From an uncultured Oscillospiraceae bacterium (GTDB lineage: Bacteria; Bacillota; Clostridia; Oscillospirales; Ruminococcaceae), in contig CAJTVI010000072.1 in NCBI GenBank assembly GCA_910579545.1, positions 1-12,026 of the forward strand: DNA of 12,026 nt, in the 5' to 3' direction. Below, piece by piece: positions 1-7,860 of the stretch. A model generated the notes under the pieces. It was not told the origin of the DNA. It saw only the letters and a program-made list of their open reading frames with translations, and made no database searches. The position numbers and the translations under genes were made by a program. Position 1 is the stretch's first letter; each line of letters starts with the position of its first letter.

Positions 1-170
1 CGCGGGGCGCTGCCCAGCGGCAGGATGACCTGCTGCACCGGGTTGTGCTGCGGCCTTGCAGGCCGCGGGGCCGGCTGGGCAGCCTGGTCAAACAGCTCGG
101 GCCGCTGCCGGCCGCCGCCGGCCGGGCCGCGGGGTTTGGGGCGCGGCCTCTGCATGCGCTGGTCCGCCAT
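1..170 (-). CDS. N-terminal fragment of unrecognised protein, possibly FtsQ/DivIB (runs off window)
   Basis: An open frame begins at ATG 170 and continues off the left edge (56 full codons visible). The start is well supported by a GGAGGAGG-type ribosome binding site (complement of 173-183) a few bases upstream. The visible peptide begins MADQRMQRPRPKPRGPAGGG and is rich in Arg, Pro, Gln and Ala. It has no membrane segment or catalytic motif yet, so it looks like a disordered basic cytoplasmic tail. The gene is separated from murG by 200 nt. In many dcw clusters murG is followed by murC, murA or ftsQ, and bitopic FtsQ/DivIB proteins often start with such a tail before their single membrane helix. 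That is inference from position and composition only. The frame is real with good confidence, but the identity is a guess. Confidence 0.5.
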   Translation of the reverse strand, partial: MADQRMQRPRPKPRGPAGGGRQRPELFDQAAQPAPRPARPQHNPVQQVILPLGSAP

Positions 171-180
171 CCGGCCTCCT

Positions 181-370
181 CCTCTCCAAACGGTTTATAA
201 GGCGTGTTTGCCAGAAAAATCCATCCCCCCATATCGGGAGTGCCCAAACCGGGGAGAGATGTCCCCCGGCCGGGTGCGTGGGAGCAGTCTCTCAAGGCAA
301 CAGGACCCTCTTAGCGGCGGTTCCCCAAGAAAACAAAGCCGCAAATTCTACTGGTCAGCCGCAGGCTCCT
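181..370 (-). other. murG downstream spacer with several possible RNA hairpins; no gene seen
   Basis: This 190-nt stretch lies between the murG stop and the ribosome binding site of the next gene. It is less GC-rich than the flanking genes and contains no convincing reading frame on the minus strand. On the minus strand it holds the 29-nt repeat at 314-342. It also holds a hairpin with arms 249-254 and 264-269 (CCGGGG/CCCCGG, 9-nt loop), and complementary pairs 191-196 with 246-251 and 206-210 with 245-249 that would compete with that hairpin. A TATAAA at about 192-198 lacks a good -35 element. It could be a structured 5' leader of the left-edge gene, but no known riboswitch family was recognised. 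Confidence 0.35.
314..342 (-). repeat. 29-nt dispersed repeat, copy A (downstream of murG)
   Basis: A 29-nt element identical at 26 positions to 7841-7869, including an unbroken 17-nt match (326-342 with 7853-7869). Both copies are in the same orientation relative to transcription and begin and end with the complementary 5-mers GCGGC and GCCGC, giving a 5-bp stem with a 19-nt loop. The three differences are all in or next to the loop. It lies between genes, 30 nt after the murG stop. It belongs to no repeat family that I can name. Confidence 0.75.
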
Positions 371-1495
371 TTATGCGCCCGGGCCGGCCAGTTCAAACAG
401 TTTTGCGGTGATCTTTTCGAGGCTTTTGGGCTCCGAAAGGGCGTTTGCCAGCTTGCCCATGGCGGCAAGGCTGGCCCGGTCGGCCGTGAGCCGGTCCACC
501 GTCTGGATCAAAAGCTCGGGGGTGAGGTCCTTTTCCTCAATGACCACGGCCGCGCCCACCTTTTGCAGCTCGAGGGCGTTGTAATACTGGTGGTTTTCGG
601 CCACGTTGGGGCTGGGGATAAGGATGGCCGCCCGGCCCGCGGCGCAGAGTTCGGCCAGGGTGAGCGCCCCCGCCCGGCTGATGACCAGGTCGGCCGCGGC
701 CAGCAGCTGGGGCATATTGTCGATGTACTCCTTTACCGCAAGGTTTGGCGCGCCGGCGATCCCCTTTTGCTCCAAAAGCGCCGCAAAGGCCTGCGCCTCG
801 CGGCTGCCGGTGGCATGGATGTGCAGGATGTTTTTGTGGCCGGCCTGCTCCCATGCGGCCAGCTCGGCCACCACCTCGTTGAGCCGCCGCGCCCCCAGGC
901 TGCCGCCAAAGCTGAGCAGCACGGTGCGGTCCCCCGCGCCCAGCAGGGCGCGGGCCTCGGCACGGTTTTGGCAAAACACCTCCGGCCGCACCGGGTTGCC
1001 CACCACAAGGGTTTTGTTTGGCGCGCCCAGCTTTTGCACCGCGGCCGGCACGGCGGCAAACACCACGTCCACCAGCGGGGCCAGCAGCTTGTTGGTGACC
1101 CCCGGAAAGGCGTTTTGCTCGTGGATGGCGGTTTTATAGCCCATCTTGGCGGCGCAGCGCAGCACCGGGCCGCTTACATACCCGCCGCAGCCCACCACAA
1201 GGTCGGGCTGCACCTGGCGCAGCATAGCCTTTGCCCGCGGGCCGGAGAGGGCCAGATGCCAGAGGGCCTCGATGTCCCGCAGGATGTTTTTTGGGGTCAG
1301 TTTGCGCTGGATGCCGTTGACCTCGATGTGATGGAACGGGTACCCCGCCTTGGTAACGAGGCCGTACTCCATGCCGCCCTGCCGGCCGGCAAAGTGCACC
1401 TCGGTGTCCGGGCGGGCCGCCCGCAGCGCGCCGGCAATGGCCAGCGCGGGGTTGATGTGGCCGGCGGTGCCCCCCGCCGCGATCAGTACACGCAT
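371..1495 (-). CDS. murG: UDP-GlcNAc : undecaprenyl-PP-MurNAc-pentapeptide GlcNAc transferase (MurG)
   Basis: MurG adds GlcNAc from UDP-GlcNAc to lipid I, making lipid II on the inner face of the membrane. The 374-residue length is normal for the family. The N-terminal Rossmann half carries GGTAGHINPA (8-17), the glycine-rich loop that contacts the lipid-linked acceptor, and HEQNAFPG (125-132). The C-terminal half carries GGSLGARRLN (197-206), SRAGALTLAEL (273-283) and PSPNVAENHQ (294-303), which form the UDP-GlcNAc pocket of GT28 enzymes. The frame stays open far upstream into ftsW. ATG 1495 is chosen because the protein begins there with the typical MRVLIAAGGTAGH and because GGAGG sits 7 nt upstream. 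The gene lies 44 nt after the ftsW stop, so it is probably co-transcribed. No terminator follows it. Confidence 0.97.
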   Translation of the reverse strand: MRVLIAAGGTAGHINPALAIAGALRAARPDTEVHFAGRQGGMEYGLVTKAGYPFHHIEVNGIQRKLTPKNILRDIEALWHLALSGPRAKAMLRQVQPDLVVGCGGYVSGPVLRCAAKMGYKTAIHEQNAFPGVTNKLLAPLVDVVFAAVPAAVQKLGAPNKTLVVGNPVRPEVFCQNRAEARALLGAGDRTVLLSFGGSLGARRLNEVVAELAAWEQAGHKNILHIHATGSREAQAFAALLEQKGIAGAPNLAVKEYIDNMPQLLAAADLVISRAGALTLAELCAAGRAAILIPSPNVAENHQYYNALELQKVGAAVVIEEKDLTPELLIQTVDRLTADRASLAAMGKLANALSEPKSLEKITAKLFELAGPGA

Positions 1496-1539
1496 GCCCT
1501 CTCCTCCCTGCTCTTTGCAAAACGCCAAAGGCGGCCCGC

Positions 1540-2787
1540 TTACGCCCGGGGCCGGCCGTGGGGCGGCTGCTGCTCTTGCTGTTGCTGCTCCTGGCGCTCG
1601 CGCTCCTGCTGGGCAAAGCGGCGCAGACGCTCCTGGTACTCGTTGCCCGCCCGGCTTATGCTGAACAGCACCCCCATCTGGGCCAGCAGCATCAAAAGGC
1701 TGGTGCCGCCGGACGAGAAAAAGGGCAGGCTGATGCCGGTGTTGGGCACCGTGTTGGTGACCACCGCGATGTTGAAAAGCACCTGCCAGCCGATCTGGGC
1801 GATGATGCCCACCACCAGCAGCATGCCGAACCGGTCGGGCGCGCGCAGGGCAATGACGATGCCCTGGATGATCAGCGCGCCAAACAGCAGGATGCACACC
1901 ATGGCCCCCACAAAGCCAAGCTCCTCGCAGAGGATCGAAAAGATAAAATCGTTGGTGGCCTCGGGCAGCCAGAGGTGCTTTTGCATCCCGTTGCCGATGC
2001 CCAGCCCAAACCAGCCCCCGCTGCCCACCGCGTAAAGGCTTTGGGCCGTCTGCATGGTGCTGCCCAGCACGTCGGCAAAGGGGTCCTTCAGGATGGCAAA
2101 CCGCTGGTCCACATAATCCTGGCCGGTTGCCAGCACGATGGCCACAGCCGCGCCCATGCCGCCGATGCCCAGCCCAAACCAACCGATGCCGGTGCCCCCC
2201 GCCCACATCATGGTGGCCAGGATGCAGATGGTAAGGATGATGGCCGAGTAGTGGGTCTCGGGCAGGATGAGGATCCAAAAGGGCAGCGCGGCCGCCACCG
2301 GCATGACCACCCCGTAAAGGAAGCTGCCGGTGCGGGCCCTGTGCTTGTCCATCAGGTGGGCGACCGTGAGGATCATGCTGAACTTGGCAATCTCGGACAC
2401 CTGCACCGTGGGCAGGTGCTTGATGTTGATCCAGCGCCGGTGGCCGTGGATCGGCTCCATAAACAGCACCACCACCAGCAGCACCAGGGTGACGAGATAG
2501 AGCGCCCAGACCCAGCGGCGCAGCCAGTGGTAATCCACAAAGGAGACAAAAAACATCACCGCCGTGCCCACCAGCGCATAGCAGGCCTGGGGCAGGATGT
2601 AGTGGTAGCTGTTGCCAAAGCGGTAGTAGCCGGTGGCGTAGCTTGCGCTGAACAGCATGACCAGCCCAAAGGCCAACAGGATCATGAGGGTGCCCACTAC
2701 GCCGGGGCTGATCCGCCCCATATGCCGGTAAAAAAAGGAGGGCCGGCGCGGCCTTGCGCGCACAGCGCCGGGTTGCGGCTGCGGCAT
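1540..2787 (-). CDS. ftsW: SEDS-family peptidoglycan glycosyltransferase FtsW
   Basis: FtsW is a polytopic SEDS protein that polymerises lipid II into glycan strands at the septum, working with the cognate class B PBP. The 415-residue chain has about ten hydrophobic segments, with a short basic N-terminal tail before them. The large extracytoplasmic loop contains PEATNDFIFS, whose Asp (about 280) corresponds to the catalytic Asp of SEDS enzymes. The signature PNTGISLPFFSSGGTS follows at about 348-363. The start at ATG 2787 has AAAGGAGGG 7 nt upstream. An in-frame ATG nine codons earlier, at 2814, has no such site and would put the binding site inside the gene. The C-terminus ends in a low-complexity Gln/Glu/Arg tail (about 390-415). 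RodA is the alternative name for a SEDS protein, but the place between mraY and murG supports FtsW. Confidence 0.94.
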   Translation of the reverse strand: MPQPQPGAVRARPRRPSFFYRHMGRISPGVVGTLMILLAFGLVMLFSASYATGYYRFGNSYHYILPQACYALVGTAVMFFVSFVDYHWLRRWVWALYLVTLVLLVVVLFMEPIHGHRRWINIKHLPTVQVSEIAKFSMILTVAHLMDKHRARTGSFLYGVVMPVAAALPFWILILPETHYSAIILTICILATMMWAGGTGIGWFGLGIGGMGAAVAIVLATGQDYVDQRFAILKDPFADVLGSTMQTAQSLYAVGSGGWFGLGIGNGMQKHLWLPEATNDFIFSILCEELGFVGAMVCILLFGALIIQGIVIALRAPDRFGMLLVVGIIAQIGWQVLFNIAVVTNTVPNTGISLPFFSSGGTSLLMLLAQMGVLFSISRAGNEYQERLRRFAQQERERQEQQQQEQQPPHGRPRA

Positions 2788-2842
2788 GGGGCAGCCCTCC
2801 TTTCTTTTTGGCATTCGCAGCCCCCGCGGGCGGCGCTCCGGC

Positions 2843-3847
2843 TCAGTTTACATACACGAACAGTACGCCCAGCAGCACAAACACCAGCGCCGCAAAGGCA
2901 AAGGTAAAGTCGATCTTGACCTCGCTCCAGCCCGAGAGCTCAAACGAGTGGTGGATGGGGGTCATCTTAAAGATGCGCTTGCCGTGGGTGATCTTGAAAT
3001 AGGCGCGCTGGATGATCACGCTGGCGGCCTCGCAGATATACACAAACCCCATAAAGAACAGCAGCTCCGGCCGGCCCATGCAAAAGGCCATGGCCGTGAC
3101 CGCCCCGCCCAGGAACATACTGCCGGTATCCCCCATAAAGGTTTTGGCCGGGTAAAAGTTCCAGAGCAAAAAGCCCGCGCAGGCCGCCGCCAGGGCGCTT
3201 GCGTAAAGGCTGAGATGGAAAAAGCCCAAAAAGCTGGTAAGGGCCATATACCCCAGCATCACCACAAAGGTAACGCTGGTGGCAAGGCCGTCGATGCCGT
3301 CGGTGAGGTTGACCGCGTTGACCATAAAGATGATAAAGAGGATGGCCAGCGGGTAGTAGGCGGGGCCCAGGTTGACAGGTCCGATAAAGGGCAGGATGAT
3401 GAGGGTGGTAAAGCTGCCGGTGACCTTAAGCCCCAGGATAAAGCAGGTGGAGATCAAAAGCTGCATTACAAGCTTTTGCCAGGCCCGCAGGCCAAGGTTG
3501 CGCTTGAGCGCCACCTTTACAAAATCGTCCAGAAAGCCAACCAGCCCAAAGGCAAAGGCGGTGAACATGCACAGCAGCATGCCGGCGCCCGAACTGCCCT
3601 TTAGCGCCTCGGGCAGGGTAAACAGCAGCGAAAACCAGGCAAAGCCAAGCCCCAGCGTGCTGCCAAAGATAAAGCAGAACCCGCCCATGGTGGGGGTGCC
3701 CTGCTTTTTTTTGTGCCAGGTGGGGCCGGACTCCCGGATGGTCTGGCCAAAATGCAGCCGTCTCAAAAAGGGCACAAAAAAGCACCCAGAGACCGCCGAG
3801 ATGGCGAACCCGCCGATTGCCGCAAGGATGAGGGCGTAACTTGCCAT
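2843..3847 (-). CDS. mraY: Phospho-N-acetylmuramoyl-pentapeptide transferase (MraY)
   Basis: MraY transfers phospho-MurNAc-pentapeptide from the UDP precursor to undecaprenyl phosphate, releasing UMP and making lipid I in the membrane. The 334-residue protein is of normal length and has about ten membrane segments. Family motifs appear in order: HKKKQGTPTMGG (45-56), FLDDFVK with the Mg-binding Asp pair (106-112), NAVNLTDGIDGLA (177-189), GDTGSM (239-244) and PIHHSFE (297-303). The frame is open 31 codons further upstream, but that extension is only translated hairpin DNA rich in Arg and Pro. ATG 3847 gives the usual MraY N-terminus just before the first membrane helix. An AGAGG lies about 11 nt upstream, which is weak and rather distant. 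The gene follows murF after 174 nt and precedes ftsW by 55 nt. The usual murD is not between them. Confidence 0.96.
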   Translation of the reverse strand: MASYALILAAIGGFAISAVSGCFFVPFLRRLHFGQTIRESGPTWHKKKQGTPTMGGFCFIFGSTLGLGFAWFSLLFTLPEALKGSSGAGMLLCMFTAFAFGLVGFLDDFVKVALKRNLGLRAWQKLVMQLLISTCFILGLKVTGSFTTLIILPFIGPVNLGPAYYPLAILFIIFMVNAVNLTDGIDGLATSVTFVVMLGYMALTSFLGFFHLSLYASALAAACAGFLLWNFYPAKTFMGDTGSMFLGGAVTAMAFCMGRPELLFFMGFVYICEAASVIIQRAYFKITHGKRIFKMTPIHHSFELSGWSEVKIDFTFAFAALVFVLLGVLFVYVN

Positions 3848-3892
3848 GGTGGACCATTCCTCTCTCGTGTGGGGTAATTGCTTCGCGCGCCG

Positions 3893-3997
3893 GGCCTTTT
3901 TTTGCCGCGGCGGGCAGGGCGGCGGAGCCGCCCTGCGCACAGCCGGTTTGGGCCGCCCGGCCTTTTGCCGCAGCGGGCAAAAAGGCGATTTGGGCCG
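3893..3997. repeat. Imperfect internal duplication with hairpins in the murF-mraY spacer
   Basis: Within the spacer, GGCC + T7 + GCCGCGGCGGGCA (3893-3916) recurs as GGCC + T4 + GCCGCAGCGGGCA (3959-3979). The word TTTGGGCCG recurs after each copy, at 3947-3955 and 3989-3997. The first copy carries an extra segment with a perfect 10-bp hairpin (arms 3914-3923 and 3927-3936, loop GGA). The second copy forms its own stem, with arms 3960-3969 and 3976-3986 and one bulge. There is no U-tract after either hairpin on the minus strand, so these are not typical terminators. Confidence 0.6.
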
Positions 3998-4021
3998 GCT
4001 TACCGCGCGGCGCGGCCCCTG

Positions 4022-5380
4022 TTACACCTTACTATCATAATACAATTTGAGGATATTTTCCAGTGCCATATCCCGGCTGCCCTTGGCCAGCAGCGCGTCC
4101 CCCGGCGCAAGCCGGGTGGCAAGGGCCTCGGCGGCGTCCTCGGGGGTGTCAAAATGCATCGCCTTGATGCCCTTGGCCGCCGCCGTTACCGCCGCCCGCC
4201 GGGCGGCCGGGCCGTAGGCGATGAGGTAATCGACGCCGCAGCGGGCGGCCAGCGCGCCGGCCTCCTCGTGGGCCTGCTCGGTGATGGGGCCCAGCGAGAG
4301 CATATCCCCCATCAGCACAAACCGCCGCTTGGCCGGGAAATCCTTAAACATCTCCAGCGCGGCGCGCATGCTGTCCGGGTTGGCGTTGTAGCAGTCCTCG
4401 ATCACGGTGACCCCGCCGTGCTGCACGATGTGCTGGCGCATGCCGGTGCTCTGGTACTGGCTTAGGGCCGCGGCGGCCATTGCGGGGTCCAGCCCCAGCC
4501 GGGTTACAGCTGTAAACGCGGCCAGCGCGTTGTGGATGTTGTGCCGGCCCGCCGCCGGGATATAGGCCTCAAAGCGGCCGTACTCCTCGTCCCGGATGAT
4601 AAACCGCTGGCCCTCCCCTTTTGGCTCGATGTTCTCGGCCCGCACCTGGGCCAGGGGCTCGCTGACCCCAAACCAGACCGGCCGCAGCCGGCTGGGCAGG
4701 TGGGCGCAGGGCAGGCACTCGTCCCCGGCCCAGAGCACCAGCGGCGCGCCGTCCGGCAGGCCGGCGCAGATCTCTAACTTGGCTTTCAGGATGTTTTCGC
4801 GGCTGCCCAGCTGCTCCAGATGGGCGGTGCCCACCGAGGTGATGATGCCAACGTCCGGCCGGGCCGCGCGGGAGAGCCGTTCGATCTCGCCCAAGGCGCT
4901 CATGCCCATCTCGACCACCGCGTACTCGGTGCTGGAGGAAAACCGGAAGATGGTATTGGGCAGGCCGATCTCGTTATTCTGGTTGCCCTCGGTCTTGACC
5001 GTCTCGCCAAAGGCCGAGAGGGCGGCGCAGCAAAACTCCTTGGTGGTGGTTTTGCCCACGCTGCCGGTGACCCCGATGACCTTGGGCGAAAAGAGGGTGC
5101 GGTAGTTGGAAGCCATGCGCACCATGGCCCGGTGGCTGCTTTGGCAGAGCACGGTTTTTTGCTCGGGCAGGCCGGGCACCGAGTGCTCCACGACCACATA
5201 GGCCGCACCCTGTTGGAGGGCCTGGGCGGCAAAATCGTGCCCATCGGCATTTTTGCCCGCAAAGCAGACGAAAATGCAGCCGGGCGAGACCTTTCGGCTG
5301 TCGGTTACAACGGCGGTGACCGGCTCACGGCCGGCCAAAAAAAGCCCTGCCAGAAGCTGGTTTGCGGGAATGGGCTGCAT
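4022..5380 (-). CDS. murF: UDP-N-acetylmuramoyl-tripeptide : D-Ala-D-Ala ligase (MurF)
   Basis: MurF is the last cytoplasmic Mur ligase. It uses ATP to join D-Ala-D-Ala to UDP-MurNAc-tripeptide and so provides the MraY substrate. The 452-residue chain shows the three Mur-ligase domains. The N-terminal domain has TDSRKV (26-31). The central ATPase domain has the P-loop VTGSVGKTTTKEF (104-116), EMGM (157-160) and ILKAKLEI (197-204), which is the region of the carbamylated lysine. HNIHNALAA is at 280-288. The C-terminal domain carries DCYNANPDSM (329-338), LMGDMLSLG (356-364) and LAKGSRDMALENI (431-443). DCYNANP and KGSR single out MurF from MurC, MurD and MurE. ATG 5380 has GGAGG 8 nt upstream. 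No murE separates it from the PBP gene, although murE commonly lies there. Confidence 0.96.
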   Translation of the reverse strand: MQPIPANQLLAGLFLAGREPVTAVVTDSRKVSPGCIFVCFAGKNADGHDFAAQALQQGAAYVVVEHSVPGLPEQKTVLCQSSHRAMVRMASNYRTLFSPKVIGVTGSVGKTTTKEFCCAALSAFGETVKTEGNQNNEIGLPNTIFRFSSSTEYAVVEMGMSALGEIERLSRAARPDVGIITSVGTAHLEQLGSRENILKAKLEICAGLPDGAPLVLWAGDECLPCAHLPSRLRPVWFGVSEPLAQVRAENIEPKGEGQRFIIRDEEYGRFEAYIPAAGRHNIHNALAAFTAVTRLGLDPAMAAAALSQYQSTGMRQHIVQHGGVTVIEDCYNANPDSMRAALEMFKDFPAKRRFVLMGDMLSLGPITEQAHEEAGALAARCGVDYLIAYGPAARRAAVTAAAKGIKAMHFDTPEDAAEALATRLAPGDALLAKGSRDMALENILKLYYDSKV

Positions 5381-5419
5381 AGAGCGTCCCTCCTTCTATT
5401 GGATAGATATGCAGGCGGC

Positions 5420-5480
5420 GGGCCGTTTAGCCGGCCCGGGGCGGGAATACGGTTTTGTGTGTGCGGGGCGGCGCCGCCCC
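5420..5480 (-). other. Hairpin-forming palindromes in the PBP-murF spacer
   Basis: The 135-nt spacer holds a perfect 16-bp palindrome (5465-5480, GGGGCGGC followed by its complement). It also holds a 6-bp hairpin with arms 5420-5425 and 5432-5437 and a 6-nt loop. Neither is followed by a U-run on the minus strand, so a strong intrinsic terminator is unlikely. They could mark an RNA processing site, an attenuation point or a protein binding site. No reading frame was found here. Confidence 0.45.
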
Positions 5481-5515
5481 TGCGGCGGGGCTGCCCCCTT
5501 GTGCGCGGGCGCCGT

Positions 5516-7816
5516 TTATTCCGGCGCGGTCTCGTCCACCACGGTGAGGGTTACAACTGTACCTAAGGGGACCTGCTCGCCCTCGGCGACGCTTTGGGCG
5601 GTGACCGTGCCGGTTTGCGGGCCCACGAACTGCACGTTGAGGCTGGAGGCGCTGAGCATCTGCACCGCAAAGCCCGCGTCCCTGCCCACCACGCCGGGCA
5701 CCGGGGTGAGGGTGTCCTCCTCGGTTTCGGTGTAGAGGTAGATGGTGCAGCCGGCGGGCACCTCCTCGCCCGCGGCGGGGTACTGGTGCACAACGCTGCC
5801 GCTGCTGCCCACCAGCCGGTGGTAAAGGCCGTACTTGTTCAGTTCGACCTGGGCCATGCTCCACTCGCCCTCGGTCACCTTGGGCACCTTGACGCTGCCG
5901 GTAACAAGGGTGGCGGGGTCGGTCTCGATGCCAAGGTAGGGCGCGATCTCGCTGATGATGTTGCCCACCACCGGGGCCGACACCAGCGAGCCGTAGTTTT
6001 CGCCGCTGTTGGGCTCGTCCAGGATCACAAATACCGCGATCTGGGGGTCGTTGGCGGGCAAAACGCCCAGAAAGCTGGAGGCCACCCGGTAGCCGCCGCC
6101 CTCAAGCTCCGGCTCGTCCAGCTTTTCGCTGGTGCCGGACTTGCCGCCGATGTTGTAGCCCGCCACGTAGGCGTTGCGGCCGGGCGCGCCGGCCGCGCCG
6201 TTGTCCACGATGCCCTCCATCATCTTACGGATGGCGGCGCTGACCTCCTCGCTGATGACCTGCCGCTTGATGACCGGGGCGATCTCCTGTACCAGGTTGC
6301 CGTCGGCGTCCTCGATGCGGCTGACCACATGGGGCTGCACCAGGTACCCCCCATTGACCACCGCGCAGGCCGCGGTGAGCATCTGGATGGGGGTGACCTT
6401 TTGGGCCTGGCCAAAGCTGGAGCTGGCCAGCTCGACCGGGCGCAGGTTTTCGGCGCTGTAATACAGGATACTGCGCTGCTCGCTGGGCAGGTCGATGCCG
6501 GTGGGCTCGGTAAAGCCAAAGGCGTTGAAGTAATCAAAAAAGCGCTGTGCGCCCAGCGCCTGCCCCACCTGGATGTAGTAGCTGTTGCAGCTGTTGCGCA
6601 GGCCCAGGGCCATGTCCTGCCAGCCATGGGCGGTGGTGCTGCGGGTGAGGGTGCCGGCGCAGGAATAGTTCCGGTCCAGCACCTGGAAATGGCCGGAGCA
6701 GTTAAAGTGGGTGTCGGCCGCGCAGGCGCCGGAATCCAGCGCGGCGGCGGTGGTGATGAGCTTGAAGACCGAGCCGGGGAAGTACAGGTCGGTGATGGCC
6801 TTGTTCTTCCATTGCAGTTCCCGCAGCTGGCCCTGCAGCTGGGTGTATTCCTCGCTGCTCTGCGCCTCCTCCAGCCGGGCGGCCAGGGCGGGGTCGTAGA
6901 TAGTGTAGGGGTCGTTGGGGTCAAAATCCGGCTTGATGGCAAGGGCCAGGATGGCCCCGGTGTTGACCTCCATCACAATGGCGATGCCCCGCTGCTCCAC
7001 ATTGTGGGTCTCGATGGCGGCCTCCAGGTATTTTTCGGCCACGGCCTGGATGTCCACATCCAAAGTGAGCACCAGCCGGCCGCCGTCGATCTGGGGATAG
7101 ATCCGCTCCTCCTCGCCGGCCACCTCGTTTCCCAGCGCGTTGCGCGGGGTCAGGGTGCGGCCGGGGGTGCCGGCCAGTACATCGTTGTAGTATTTTTCCA
7201 GCCCATAAAAGCCCACCCCATCCACATCGCAAAAGCCTAAAACGCTTGCCATAAAGGCGCCGTAGGGGTAGTCCCGCCGGGTGGTCTGCACGGCCGAGAT
7301 GGGCGCGCCCACATCGTCCGCGTAGGTTTTGATCGTGTCCGCCAGCGGCTTGTCCACCCGGCGGGCCAGCACCTTGTACTGGGAGGAGGTGTCCGAGAGT
7401 TTTTCGTACACCTCGTTATAATCCAGCCCCAGCAGCTCGGCCACCTCGCCGCTCACCGCCTGGATCTGGTATTGCAGCCTGCGCTCGGCGGCGGCCTCGT
7501 CCTCCCCTTCCACCGGCTTGACCGAAAACTGGCTGGGGTCGGCGGTGATGTCCCACACGATGGTGCTGCGGGCCAGCACCCGGCCCTGGGCGTCGTAGAT
7601 TTCGCCCCGGGCGGGCTTGATGGAGGTATCCTTAAGCTGCTGGGCCGCGGCGCGGGAGCGGTAGGTTTCAAAATCTCGGATCTGCAGCGAGTAAAGCCGG
7701 TAAACAAGGGTGCCAAAGCCGCCCAGCAAAAAGACGGCCAGCATAAACCAGATGCGCACCCGCAGGTTTTTGGGGATCCCCGCCTCCGGCCGGGGCGGCG
7801 TGGGTTTTTGGTTCAC
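5516..7816 (-). CDS. ftsI: Class B penicillin-binding protein with two PASTA domains (division transpeptidase, FtsI/SpoVD type)
   Basis: This is a septal peptidoglycan D,D-transpeptidase that cross-links strands made by FtsW. It has 766 residues. One membrane anchor (about 21-40) is followed by a PBP dimerisation domain (about 60-230) and the transpeptidase domain (about 275-625). The catalytic motifs are SVFK (349-352), SCN (409-411) and KSGT (559-562). Two PASTA repeats close the chain, at about 642-697 and 703-762. PASTA tails are typical of Firmicutes PBPs such as PBP2x and SpoVD. The start is GTG 7816, with AGGAGG at 7827-7832, 10 nt upstream. The longer ATG frame from 7873 would translate the repeat and the ribosome binding site. 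It follows ftsL, which is the ftsI slot. A sporulation-specific role (SpoVD) cannot be excluded. Confidence 0.93.
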   Translation of the reverse strand: MNQKPTPPRPEAGIPKNLRVRIWFMLAVFLLGGFGTLVYRLYSLQIRDFETYRSRAAAQQLKDTSIKPARGEIYDAQGRVLARSTIVWDITADPSQFSVKPVEGEDEAAAERRLQYQIQAVSGEVAELLGLDYNEVYEKLSDTSSQYKVLARRVDKPLADTIKTYADDVGAPISAVQTTRRDYPYGAFMASVLGFCDVDGVGFYGLEKYYNDVLAGTPGRTLTPRNALGNEVAGEEERIYPQIDGGRLVLTLDVDIQAVAEKYLEAAIETHNVEQRGIAIVMEVNTGAILALAIKPDFDPNDPYTIYDPALAARLEEAQSSEEYTQLQGQLRELQWKNKAITDLYFPGSVFKLITTAAALDSGACAADTHFNCSGHFQVLDRNYSCAGTLTRSTTAHGWQDMALGLRNSCNSYYIQVGQALGAQRFFDYFNAFGFTEPTGIDLPSEQRSILYYSAENLRPVELASSSFGQAQKVTPIQMLTAACAVVNGGYLVQPHVVSRIEDADGNLVQEIAPVIKRQVISEEVSAAIRKMMEGIVDNGAAGAPGRNAYVAGYNIGGKSGTSEKLDEPELEGGGYRVASSFLGVLPANDPQIAVFVILDEPNSGENYGSLVSAPVVGNIISEIAPYLGIETDPATLVTGSVKVPKVTEGEWSMAQVELNKYGLYHRLVGSSGSVVHQYPAAGEEVPAGCTIYLYTETEEDTLTPVPGVVGRDAGFAVQMLSASSLNVQFVGPQTGTVTAQSVAEGEQVPLGTVVTLTVVDETAPE

Positions 7817-7833
7817 GGGTGCGTCACCTCCTT

Positions 7834-7860
7834 TTTTCTTGCGGCAGTTCGGCAAGAAAA
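7834..7860 (-). promoter_or_regulatory. Hairpin directly abutting the PBP gene ribosome binding site
   Basis: On the minus strand a perfect 9-bp stem, TTTTCTTGC pairing with GCAAGAAAA (7852-7860 with 7834-7842, 9-nt loop), ends one base before the AGGAGG of the PBP gene (7827-7832). Its arm at 7841-7842 overlaps the GCCGC arm of the repeat stem (7841-7845 with 7865-7869), so the two helices exclude each other. The sequence shows both helices. A role in translation control is inference. Confidence 0.4.

Noticed and set aside
192..198. TATAAA as a promoter for the left-edge gene
   Set aside because: No TTG-type -35 element lies 16-18 nt upstream, and the leader would be very short. Read-through from the operon is as likely.
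56..2907. Long plus-strand open frames opposite murG and ftsW (659 and 449 codons)
   Set aside because: They mirror real minus-strand genes with full family motifs. The encoded proteins are His/Gly/Gln-rich with no domain, which is typical of antisense frames in GC-rich DNA.
3897..3903. T7 run as a terminator on the plus strand
   Set aside because: There is no plus-strand gene before it and no good stem directly upstream. It is part of the duplicated spacer unit.
5594..7240. 548-codon plus-strand frame opposite the PBP gene
   Set aside because: Low-complexity Gly/Ala/His composition and no ribosome binding site. The opposite strand encodes an intact PBP with all catalytic motifs.
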